Shown in pieces: positions 14,860 to 23,785 of a stretch of 64,000 nucleotides of DNA. Source of the DNA: Streptomyces coffeae (GTDB lineage Bacteria; Actinomycetota; Actinomycetes; Streptomycetales; Streptomycetaceae); the NCBI RefSeq assembly GCF_016741875.1, contig NZ_JAERRF010000022.1:1-64000 (forward strand). Reading direction: 5' to 3'. The stretch's first letter is position 1, and every line of letters starts with the position of its first letter. The notes under the pieces were generated by a model that made no database searches, was not told where the DNA came from, and was given only the letters and a program-made list of their open reading frames with translations. Position numbers and translations under genes: made by a program.

Positions 14860-15630
14860 GTGGCAATGCAGGGAGAAGACTCTTCTGGCGCGGCGGAGCT
14901 CCAGTTCAGCGTGGACCGCAGCAGTCCGGTCCCGCTGTACTTCCAGCTGTCCCAGCAGTTGGAGGCGGCGATCGAGCAGGGGCGGCTGGCGCCCGGGAGC
15001 CTGCTCGGCAATGAGATCGATCTGGCCGGGCGGCTCGGGCTGTCCCGCCCCACCGTCCGCCAGGCCATCCAGTCGCTGGTCGACAAGGGACTGTTGGTGC
15101 GGCGCCGGGGGGTGGGCACCCAGGTGGTGCACAGCCAGGTCAAGCGCCCGCTGGAGCTGAGCAGCCTCTACGACGACCTCGAGGCCGCGGGCCAGCGCCC
15201 CGCCACCCGGGTGCTGCGGAACACCACCGAGCCCGCCACCGCCGAGGTCGCGGCCGCCCTCGGGATCGCGGAGGGCACCGAGGTGGTGCTGATCGAGCGA
15301 CTGCGGCTGGCCCACGGCGAGCCCATGGCCCACCTGTGCAACCGCCTCCCCGCCGGGTTGCTCACCCTGGACAGCGCGGAGTTGGAGAACACCGGTCTGT
15401 ACCGGCTGATGCGTGCCGCCGGGATCACCCTGCACAGCGCCCGTCAGGCGGTCGGCGCCCGCGCGGCCACGGCCGAGGAGGGGGAGCAGCTCGGTGAGCC
15501 GGAGGGCGCGCCGCTGCTGACGATGGAGCGTACGACCTTCGACGACACCGGCCGGGCCGTGGAGTTCGGCTCGCACACCTACCGCGCCTCGCGCTACGCC
15601 TTCGAGTTCCAGCTGCTGGTCCGTCCCTGA
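14860..15630 (+). CDS. GntR-family (HutC subfamily) regulator
   Basis: 256 residues from GTG 14860, with an ATG two codons later as the alternative. Residues 20-85 are the GntR winged helix (PLYFQLSQQLEAAIEQGRLA, then LSRPTVRQAIQSLVDKGLLV and RRRGVGTQVV). Residues 95-250 are a UTRA ligand domain (LSSLYDDLEAAGQRPATRVL, ending SHTYRASRYAFEFQLLV). HutC-type members bind sugars or amino acid derivatives and often repress an adjacent transporter operon. The ABC transporter genes follow on the same strand, making them the natural target. A TACGCT box 7 nt before the GTG suggests a leaderless transcript. Confidence 0.87.
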   Translation: MAMQGEDSSGAAELQFSVDRSSPVPLYFQLSQQLEAAIEQGRLAPGSLLGNEIDLAGRLGLSRPTVRQAIQSLVDKGLLVRRRGVGTQVVHSQVKRPLELSSLYDDLEAAGQRPATRVLRNTTEPATAEVAAALGIAEGTEVVLIERLRLAHGEPMAHLCNRLPAGLLTLDSAELENTGLYRLMRAAGITLHSARQAVGARAATAEEGEQLGEPEGAPLLTMERTTFDDTGRAVEFGSHTYRASRYAFEFQLLVRP

Positions 15631-15816
15631 CCGGTGTCCCTGAGGGGCCCTTGACGGCCTGATGGCCCGGCCTGTCCTCAACTGGCCCCGGAGCACGCCG
15701 TCTTGACCTGATGTCCGCGCCCGCCGCTACGGGGTCTATGCGCAGTGCACCGGGCGCGCCGAGAAACGGCTGAAGAAAGCGCAGCGGTCCACCCACCCCG
15801 TGCGAGCAGGCGGGCA

Positions 15817-15847
15817 TCCCCGGCCTCCAGGCCGGGGAGGATGTCAA
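15817..15847 (+). repeat. Solo IS605-type right-end hairpin
   Basis: TCCCCGGCCT-CC-AGGCCGGGGA, a 10-bp stem with a 2-nt loop, is followed by GGATGTCAAGA. The right end of the tnpB element at 11554-11585 has the same architecture and the same GGATGTCAAGA. No tnpB lies next to this copy, so it is either a decayed element, a minimal non-autonomous end or a free-standing omegaRNA-like segment. The rest of 15631-16023 shows only a short coding-like stretch without a start. Confidence 0.65.
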
Positions 15848-16023
15848 GAGTCCTCCAGTCGCAAAAACGGGGCTGAGCCCCCCGGAGCCCCGGTGGGCGC
15901 GGGTGACGGATACTTGGCGGCGGCCGGAGCCCGGATCGCTGGTGCCCGGCCGCGATCATGACCACGGACAGACCGGGATATCCGGAACAAAGCCGGATCA
16001 GACGGCGAGAGGGGCGACGCTAC

Positions 16024-17045
16024 GTGGCGAGGGCGGCGAAGGTTCGGACAGGGGTGCGCGCGATGACCGCCGCCCTGGTGGCGACGGCACTGGGCGCGAG
16101 CCTGGCCGGGTGCAGCAGTACCGGCGGCAAGCGCGCCGAGGAGCGGGCCGCCCAGGCGGCGGCCCAGGGCCGGGCGGCGGTCAACACCCCGAAGTGGACC
16201 TTCGCCATGGTCACCCACTCCGGCGACGGCGACACCTTCTGGGACATCGTGCAGAGCGGCGCCAAACAGGCCGCCGTCAAGGACAACATCAAGTTCCTCT
16301 ACGCCCACAACGAGGAGGGCAAGGAACAGGCCCAGCTGGTCCAGTCCTATATCGACCAGAAGGTCGACGGGCTGATCGTCACCCTCGCCAAGCCCGACGC
16401 CATGAGGTCCGTGGTCAAGCGGGCCCAGAAGGCCGGGATACCGGTGATCACTGTCAACTCCGGCTCCGGTGAGTCCAAGAAGTTCGGCGCCCTCACCCAT
16501 GTCGGCCAGGACGAGACCATCGCGGGCGAGGCCGTCGGCGAGGAGCTCAACAAGCGCGGCCGCAAGAAGGCCCTGTGCGTACTGCACGAACAGGGCAACG
16601 TCGGCCATGAGCAGCGCTGTGACGGCGCGGCCGACACGTTCGAGGGAAAGATGGAGAAGATCTACGTCGAGGGCACCAACATGCCCGATGTGGAGTCCTC
16701 CATCGAGGCCAAGCTCCAGTCCGACAAGGACATCGACAGCGTGGTCACCCTCGGCGCGCCCTTCGCGGACACCGCCGCCAAGGCCGCCGACCGCGCGGGC
16801 AGTGACGCGGAGATCGACACCTTCGACCTCAACGCGAAGGTGGCCGCCGCGCTCCAGGACGGCACGCTCGGCTTCGCCGTCGACCAGCAGCCCTATCTCC
16901 AGGGTTACGAGGCGGTGGACCTGCTCTGGCTCCACCGGTACAACGCCGATGTTCTCGGTGGCGGCAAGCCGGTCCTCACCGGTCCGCAGATCGTCACCAA
17001 GGGCGACGCCGCCGAGCTCGCGGCGTACACCAAGCGGGGGACCCG

Positions 17046-17049
<4 letters not shown>
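16024..17049 (+). CDS. Sugar ABC transporter substrate-binding lipoprotein
   Basis: 341 residues from GTG 16024 behind AGAGGGGCGACGC. A lipoprotein signal ends in LAGCSS with the lipid-attached Cys near residue 38. The mature part is a ribose/galactose type binding protein of the periplasmic-binding-protein-like I fold: FAMVTHSGDGDTFWDIVQSG, then QSYIDQKVDGLIVTLAKPDA, GIPVITVNSGSG and FAVDQQPYLQGYEAVDLLWL. It captures a monosaccharide or polyol and delivers it to the permease that follows, with which it overlaps by 4 nt. The ligand cannot be read from the sequence; inositol, ribose or xylose-like sugars are all possible. Confidence 0.9.
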
Positions 17050-18118
<1,069 letters not shown>

Positions 18119-18122
<4 letters not shown>

Positions 18123-18919
18123 CCACATCACCGCTGATCGAACTGAACGGCGTCAGCAAGTCCTACGGCAACGTCAAGGCGCTGGAGGGCGTCTCGCTCG
18201 AGGTGCGCGCCGGGGAGATCACCTGTGTCCTCGGCGACAACGGCGCGGGCAAGTCCACCCTCATCAAGATCATCGCCGGACTGCACCAGCACGACGGCGG
18301 CAGCTTCGCCATCGAGGGCGAGGAGACCCGGCTCGGCTCCCCGCGGGAGGCCCTGGACCGCGGGATCGCCACGGTCTACCAGGACCTCGCCGTCGTCCCG
18401 CTGATGCCGGTGTGGCGCAACTTCTTCCTCGGCTCCGAGCTGCGCAAGGGCTACGGGCCCGTCCGGCGGCTCGACGTGGACAGGATGCGTGCCACCACCC
18501 GTAGCGAGCTGCTGCGCATGGGCATCGACCTGCGCGATGTCGACCAGCCCATCGGCACCCTCTCCGGCGGTGAGCGCCAGTGCGTGGCCATCGCCCGCGC
18601 CGTCCACTTCGGCGCCAGGGTGCTGGTGCTGGACGAGCCGACGGCGGCGCTGGGCGTCAAGCAGTCCGGGGTGGTGCTCAAGTACGTCGCCGCCGCCCGG
18701 GACGCGGGTCTGGGCGTGGTGTTGATCACCCACAATCCGCACCACGCCTATCTGGTCGGCGACCGCTTCGTCCTCCTCAAGCGCGGTGCGATGGCGGGCA
18801 GCCACACCAAGGACAACATCGCCCTGGACGAGCTCACCCGCCAGATGGCGGGCGGCAGCGAGCTGGAACAGCTCAGCCATGAGCTGGCGCGGCTGGAATC
18901 CGGCCCGGCCGGGAGCTGA
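18119..18919 (+). CDS. Sugar ABC transporter ATP-binding protein (single domain)
   Basis: 266 residues from GTG 18119, overlapping the permease stop. Walker A is GDNGAGKST near residue 41, the signature LSGGERQ near residue 147 and Walker B VLVLDEPT near residue 170, with the switch His in LITHNPHH. Sugar importers of the RbsA type usually have a tandem duplicated ATPase of about 500 residues. This one has a single domain, as in the FrcA-type subgroup, and would act as a homodimer. Confidence 0.92.
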
Positions 18920-19124
18920 TCGACGGATGTCCCGGGGCGCGCGGCCCCGGGACTCCGCCATGCGGTGCGAGCCTTGGGTGAGGCACAATCGCACGGCGGG
19001 CCCCACCCGCCACGGACCACGCACCCGAGGCCCCGGCCTCCCGAGACCCCCGCAGGGACGACGAACTCTTGCGAGCACGCACCCGCAGCGACCGCACCCC
19101 CCGCACCGGTGAAGGGGGCGGCCG

Positions 19125-20276
19125 ATGAGCATCTACCGCGAAAGAGTGCACCGGGGCTCGGCGCGTGCCACCGTGCTGCGGACCGTCGGCACCCGTGAGC
19201 GCCGCTCGCACCTGTCCGCCCCCCGGGTGCCCACCGTCGGCATCGACATCGGCGGCACCAAGGTGATGGCCGGGGTCGTGGACGCCGACGGCGTCATCCT
19301 GGAGAAGCTGCGTACCGAGACGCCCGACAAGTCCAAGAGCCCGAAGGTCGTCGAGGACACCATCACCGAGCTGGTCCTGGACCTCTCCGACCGGCACGAT
19401 GTGCACGCGGTGGGCATCGGCGCCGCGGGCTGGGTGGACGCCGACCGCAACCGCGTCCTGTTCGCCCCCCATCTGTCCTGGCGCAATGAACCGCTGCGCG
19501 ACCGGCTCGCCGAGCGGCTCGCGGTCCCGGTCATGGTCGACAACGACGCCAACGCGGCCGCGTGGGCCGAGTGGCGGTTCGGCGCCGGACGCGGTGAGGA
19601 CCATCTCGTCATGATCACCCTCGGCACCGGTATCGGCGGCGCCATCCTGGAGGACGGCCAGGTCAAGCGGGGCAAGTACGGGGTCGCGGGCGAGTTCGGC
19701 CATATGCAGGTCGTCCCCGCCGGACACCGCTGCCCGTGCGGCAACCGCGGCTGCTGGGAGCAGTACAGCTCCGGGAACGCGCTGGTGCGCGAGGCCCGTG
19801 AGCTGGCCGCCGCCGAGTCCCCGGTGGCCTACGGCATCAACGACCGCGTCGGCGGCAACATCCAGGAGATCACCGGACCGCTCATCACCGAGCTCGCCCG
19901 CGACGGCGACGCGATGTGCATCGAACTGCTCCAGGACATCGGCCAGTGGCTCGGCGTGGGCATCGCCAATCTGGCCGCCGCGCTCGACCCCTCCTGCTTT
20001 GTCATCGGCGGCGGCGTCAGCGCCGCGGACGACCTGCTGATCGGGCCCGCCCGGGACGCCTTCCGGCGCACCCTCACCGGCCGCGGTTACCGGCCGGAGG
20101 CCCGTATCGTCAAGGCTCAGCTGGGGCCCGAGGCCGGGATGGTGGGCGCCGCCGACCTCGCCCGGCTGGTCGCCCGCCGCTTCCGCCGCGCCAACCGCCG
20201 CCGGGTCGAGCGCTATGAACGCGCCGGTTCCTCCCCGCTGCGGATTGCGCCCCGAGGACAGGCGGGCCGCGGATGA
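19125..20276 (+). CDS. ROK-family sugar kinase
   Basis: 383 residues. The ATP-binding DxGxT motif is GIDIGGTKVMAGVVDADG near residue 39, the catalytic base lies in VMVDNDANAAAWAEW, and the ROK zinc site is GHRCPCGNRGCWEQY. TLGTGIGGAILEDGQ completes the family pattern. An N-terminal basic extension of about 35 residues precedes the core, so a later start is possible. It follows the ABC operon after about 200 bp and probably phosphorylates the imported sugar; a glucokinase role is the default for ROK enzymes of this form. It overlaps the next gene by 4 nt. Confidence 0.85.
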   Translation: MSIYRERVHRGSARATVLRTVGTRERRSHLSAPRVPTVGIDIGGTKVMAGVVDADGVILEKLRTETPDKSKSPKVVEDTITELVLDLSDRHDVHAVGIGAAGWVDADRNRVLFAPHLSWRNEPLRDRLAERLAVPVMVDNDANAAAWAEWRFGAGRGEDHLVMITLGTGIGGAILEDGQVKRGKYGVAGEFGHMQVVPAGHRCPCGNRGCWEQYSSGNALVREARELAAAESPVAYGINDRVGGNIQEITGPLITELARDGDAMCIELLQDIGQWLGVGIANLAAALDPSCFVIGGGVSAADDLLIGPARDAFRRTLTGRGYRPEARIVKAQLGPEAGMVGAADLARLVARRFRRANRRRVERYERAGSSPLRIAPRGQAGRG

Positions 20277-20890
20277 CCACCGCCGACCAGCGCCCCGCGC
20301 AGAGCAGCCCCGGCGCGATGCCGCCGGGCCACGGCAGCGGCGTCCCCGAGCGCCCCGGCACCCCCGGCGGCGACGACGGCCGTCCGCGCCGCCGCTGGCT
20401 CAAGGCCCTGATCATCTTCCTGCTGATCGCGATCCCGGCGGGCTATGGAGTGATCTCCGCCATCCAGAGCCGCGAGGGCGGTGAGAACAAGGAGGAGAGC
20501 GCTCAGGCCACCGGGCTCACCGATGACTGGCCCACCCGGGTGCAGCGGCGCATATACGACGTACCGATCCCGCCCTACTCCGCGGACGTCGCCTTCTACG
20601 AGACCAATTCCTGGGACGAGAGCAAGCTCTACGTGCAGTTCATCACCTCGCGCGAGGGCCTGAAGCGCTTTCTGACCCGGGCGGGCACCCAGCCGTCCGC
20701 TCTGGAGGAGGGCGAGGTGACCATCAGCGCCAAGGAGGCCAAAACCGTTGGCTGGCAGCTGAGTTCGGGCGAGCACTGGTCAGGAACGGTGTTCAAGCAG
20801 AAGGACCCCCAGCCCAGGCTGGAGATCACCGTCAACCGTGACAATCCCCGTCACCCGAAGGTCTACGTCGTCTCCACCGTGACGCCGTAA
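20273..20890 (+). CDS. Conserved single-pass membrane protein of unknown function
   Basis: 205 residues. A Pro/Gly-rich cytoplasmic N-terminus (1-40) is followed by one transmembrane helix (ALIIFLLIAIPAGYGVISAI, about 45-64) and an extracytoplasmic domain of about 140 residues with no cysteines (VQRRIYDVPIPPYSADVAFY, then SSGEHWSGTVFKQKDPQPRL). I recognise no enzyme motif. Its start overlaps the ROK kinase stop (ATGA), so it belongs to the same transcript and may be linked with sugar handling or only read through. Confidence 0.7.
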   Translation: MTTADQRPAQSSPGAMPPGHGSGVPERPGTPGGDDGRPRRRWLKALIIFLLIAIPAGYGVISAIQSREGGENKEESAQATGLTDDWPTRVQRRIYDVPIPPYSADVAFYETNSWDESKLYVQFITSREGLKRFLTRAGTQPSALEEGEVTISAKEAKTVGWQLSSGEHWSGTVFKQKDPQPRLEITVNRDNPRHPKVYVVSTVTP

Positions 20891-20923
20891 GGGGCGGCCA
20901 TCTCGTTCGGATACCGTTTCCGG

Positions 20924-22249
20924 GTGAGTGAGATCAAGACACTTCAGTACCGGATCGACGGCCCCGAGGACGGGCCCGTGCTCGTCCTCGGACCGTCGCT
21001 GGGCACCACCTGGCACATGTGGGACCGCCAGATAGCCGAGCTGTCCCGCCACTGGCGGGTCCTCCGCTTCGACCTGCCCGGCCACGGCGGAGCACCGGCC
21101 CACCCCGCCTCTTCCGTACCCGAGCTCGCCGACCGGCTGCTGGCCACCCTGGACGAGCTGAACATCGACCGGTTCGGCTACGCGGGCTGCTCGCTGGGCG
21201 GGGCCATCGGCGCCGAACTGGCCCTGCGACATCCGCTCAGATTGGGCTCACTCGCCCTCGTCTCCGCCTCCCCGCGCTTCGGCACCGCCGACTCCTTCCG
21301 CCAGCGCGGTGTGGTGGTCCGCACCAACGGCCTGGACCCGATGGCCCGCGCCACCCCGGAGCGCTGGTTCACCCCCGCGTTCGCCGGTGCCCAGCCCGCC
21401 ATCGTCGACTGGGCCGTCCAGATGGTCCGCACCACCGACCCCGGCTGCTACATCGCCTGCTGCGAGGCGCTCGCCGCCTTCGACATCCGCGCCGAGCTCG
21501 GCCGGATCAGCGCCCCCACCCTGGTCCTGGTCGGCGCCGACGACGAGGTGACCCCGCCCGCCGACGCCCGCGTACTGGTCGCCGGAATCCCCGACGCCCG
21601 GCTCGCGATGGTCCCCGGCACGTCCCATCTCGCCCCGGTCGAGCAGCCGGCGGCCGTCACCGATCTGCTGGTCCGCCACTTCTCCGGCACCTGGCAGAGC
21701 CCGGACCACCCCACCGGGATGACCGCGATCTCGGCGCCGCCGGTCAAGCCCGTGCTCGCCCCCGGGCCCACCGCCACCCCCACCCCCACCCCCACCGCCG
21801 CTCCGACGCCCGGCCCGGCCGCCGAGATCGGCTGGGCCGCCGCGCCAGAACCGGTGCCGGACGCCCGCACCGATGCCTACGACCGCGGCATGAAGGTGCG
21901 CCGCGAGGTGCTGGGCGATGCGCACGTGGACCGCGCGGAGTCGCGGACCGACGAGTTCACCGGCGACTTCCAGGACTTCATCACCCGCTATGCCTGGGGC
22001 GAGGTGTGGACCCGGCCCGGCATCGACCGGCGCACCCGCTCCGTGATCACCCTCACCGCCCTGGTCGCCCGCGGCCACCTGGATGAGCTGGCCTTCCACA
22101 CCCGCGCCGCGCTGCGCAACGGACTCACCCCCACCGAGATCAAGGAAGTCCTGCTCCAGACCGCTGTCTACTGCGGAGTGCCCGCCGCGAACGCCGCCTT
22201 CGCCGTGGCCCAGCGCGTCATCCGCGAGGAGACCAGCCCGGAGGAGTAA
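20924..22249 (+). CDS. pcaL: Fused 3-oxoadipate enol-lactonase / 4-carboxymuconolactone decarboxylase
   Basis: 441 residues from GTG 20924. Residues 1-255 are an alpha/beta hydrolase (PcaD): GYAGCSLGGAIGAELA carries the nucleophile Ser, VLVGADDEVTPPADA the Asp and GTSHLAPVEQP the His. A Thr/Pro-rich linker (ATPTPTPTAAPTP) of about 50 residues follows. Residues 325-440 are PcaC: RGMKVRREVLGDAHVDRA, RSVITLTALVARGHLDELAF, HTRAALRNGLTPTEIKEVLL. Together they convert carboxymuconolactone to 3-oxoadipate in protocatechuate breakdown. This PcaDC fusion (PcaL) is known in actinobacteria. No other pca gene is nearby, so it works with genes elsewhere or is an orphan copy. Confidence 0.93.
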   Translation: MSEIKTLQYRIDGPEDGPVLVLGPSLGTTWHMWDRQIAELSRHWRVLRFDLPGHGGAPAHPASSVPELADRLLATLDELNIDRFGYAGCSLGGAIGAELALRHPLRLGSLALVSASPRFGTADSFRQRGVVVRTNGLDPMARATPERWFTPAFAGAQPAIVDWAVQMVRTTDPGCYIACCEALAAFDIRAELGRISAPTLVLVGADDEVTPPADARVLVAGIPDARLAMVPGTSHLAPVEQPAAVTDLLVRHFSGTWQSPDHPTGMTAISAPPVKPVLAPGPTATPTPTPTAAPTPGPAAEIGWAAAPEPVPDARTDAYDRGMKVRREVLGDAHVDRAESRTDEFTGDFQDFITRYAWGEVWTRPGIDRRTRSVITLTALVARGHLDELAFHTRAALRNGLTPTEIKEVLLQTAVYCGVPAANAAFAVAQRVIREETSPEE

Positions 22250-22287
22250 CCCGTTTACGGGGGCGGGCCGGTAGCAGAATGATCCCC

Positions 22288-22935
22288 ATGAAGCTCACCA
22301 AGAAGGGCCACGCCTGCGTCCGGCTGGAGAAGGACGGGCAGACGCTCGTCATCGACCCCGGAGCCTTCAGCGAACATGACGCGGCGGCCGAAGCGGACGC
22401 GATCCTGGTCACCCACGAGCACGCCGACCACTTCAACGAGGCACGGCTGCGGGTGGCGCTCGAGGCCAACCCCGAGGCCCAGGTATGGACCCTGACCAGT
22501 GTGGCCGGGCAGATCTCGGCGGCGTTCCCCGGCCGGGTGCACACGGTTGGCGAGGGTGACACCTTCACCGCGGCGGGCTTCGAGATCGAGGTCCACGGTC
22601 AGCTGCACGCCGTCATCCACCCCGACATCCCCCGGATCACCAACGTCGGCTATGTGGTGGACAACACCGTCTTCCACCCCGGCGACGCGCTCACCGTGCC
22701 CCCCGGCCGCCGGCTGGACACCCTGCTGCTGCCGGTGCACGCCCCCTGGAACAAGCTCAGCGAGGTGCTCGACTACATCCGGGCCGTGGCCCCGCGCCGT
22801 GCCGTCGACATCCACGACGCCCTGCTGTCCGACCTGGCGCCGCAGATCTACGGCCGGATGCTGGGCCCGGAGGGTCCGGGCATCGGCAGCACCGAGCATC
22901 TGCGGCTGACACCGGGGGAGACCCTGAGCCTGTGA
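22288..22935 (+). CDS. MBL-fold metallo-hydrolase
   Basis: 215 residues if started at ATG 22288 (MKLTKKGHACVRLEKDGQTL); an ATG at 22279 adds three residues. The metal-binding THEHADH motif is near residue 51, further ligands are likely in HAVIHPDIP and the late VDIHDA. Length and order match the UPF0173/UlaG-like small metallo-hydrolases. The substrate is unknown. Neither start has a clear ribosome-binding site. Confidence 0.85.
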   Translation: MKLTKKGHACVRLEKDGQTLVIDPGAFSEHDAAAEADAILVTHEHADHFNEARLRVALEANPEAQVWTLTSVAGQISAAFPGRVHTVGEGDTFTAAGFEIEVHGQLHAVIHPDIPRITNVGYVVDNTVFHPGDALTVPPGRRLDTLLLPVHAPWNKLSEVLDYIRAVAPRRAVDIHDALLSDLAPQIYGRMLGPEGPGIGSTEHLRLTPGETLSL

Positions 22936-22968
22936 GCGCTGTCGGACCCGCCGTGTAGGTTGACCTCC

Positions 22969-23748
22969 ATGCGCATCGCGACCTGGAACGTCAATTCGAT
23001 CACCGCCCGGCTGCCGCGGCTGCTCGCCTGGCTGGAGAGCAGCGGTACGGATGTGCTGTGCGTCCAGGAGACGAAGTGCGCCGAGTCCGCCTTCCCCTAC
23101 GAGCCGCTGCGCGAGCTGGGCTACGAGGCCGCGGTCAACGCCACCGGCAGGTGGAACGGGGTGGCGCTGCTCTCCCGGGTGGGACTCGAGGAGATCACCG
23201 TCGGCCTGCCCGGCGGCCCGGACTACGACGGCGGGCAGGAGCCGCGTGCCATAGCGGCCACCTGCGGCGGTGTCCGCGTCTGGTCGGTCTATGTGCCCAA
23301 CGGCCGGGAGATCGGCCACCCGCACTACGACTACAAGCTGGCCTGGCTGGAGGCGCTGCGCAGCACGGTCGCCGAGGACGCGGCCGGGGAGCGCCCCTTC
23401 GCCGTCCTCGGCGACTTCAATGTGGCGCCCACCGACGAGGACGTCTGGGACCGGGCCGCCTTCGACGGCCTCACCCATGTCACCGACCTGGAGCGGGACG
23501 CCCTGGCCGCGCTGCGCGACACCGGTCTGTCCGACGTGGTGCCGCGCCCGCTGAAGTACGACCGCCCCTTCACCTACTGGGACTACCGCGAGCTGTGCTT
23601 CCCCAAGAACCGGGGCATGCGGATCGACCTGGTCTACGGCAACCAGCCGTTCGCCAAGGCCGTGGGCGACGCGTATGTGGACCGCGAGGAGCGCAAGGGC
23701 AAGGGCGCCTCCGACCACGCCCCGGTCGTGCTCGACCTGGAGGTCTGA
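22969..23748 (+). CDS. xth: Exodeoxyribonuclease III
   Basis: 259 residues starting MRIATWNVNSITARLPRLLA. The exonuclease-endonuclease-phosphatase fold is clear: Asn in TWNVNS, catalytic Glu in VQETK, VYVPNGREIG with the Tyr, VLGDFNVAPTDEDVWD, and the terminal KGASDHAPVVLDL. It repairs abasic sites and trims 3' ends of duplex DNA. TAGGTT upstream of the ATG and no ribosome-binding site suggest a leaderless message. An earlier in-frame start at 22960 is less likely. Confidence 0.94.
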   Translation: MRIATWNVNSITARLPRLLAWLESSGTDVLCVQETKCAESAFPYEPLRELGYEAAVNATGRWNGVALLSRVGLEEITVGLPGGPDYDGGQEPRAIAATCGGVRVWSVYVPNGREIGHPHYDYKLAWLEALRSTVAEDAAGERPFAVLGDFNVAPTDEDVWDRAAFDGLTHVTDLERDALAALRDTGLSDVVPRPLKYDRPFTYWDYRELCFPKNRGMRIDLVYGNQPFAKAVGDAYVDREERKGKGASDHAPVVLDLEV

Positions 23749-23785
23749 GACCGCGGGGCCGGGCCGGCGGGCGCCCTCACCCGGC

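Noticed and set aside
15731..15810. Coding-like stretch reading RYGVYAQCTGRAEKRLKKAQ
   Set aside because: No start codon and no recognisable family, and it runs into the IS-end hairpin. Too short to support as a gene remnant.
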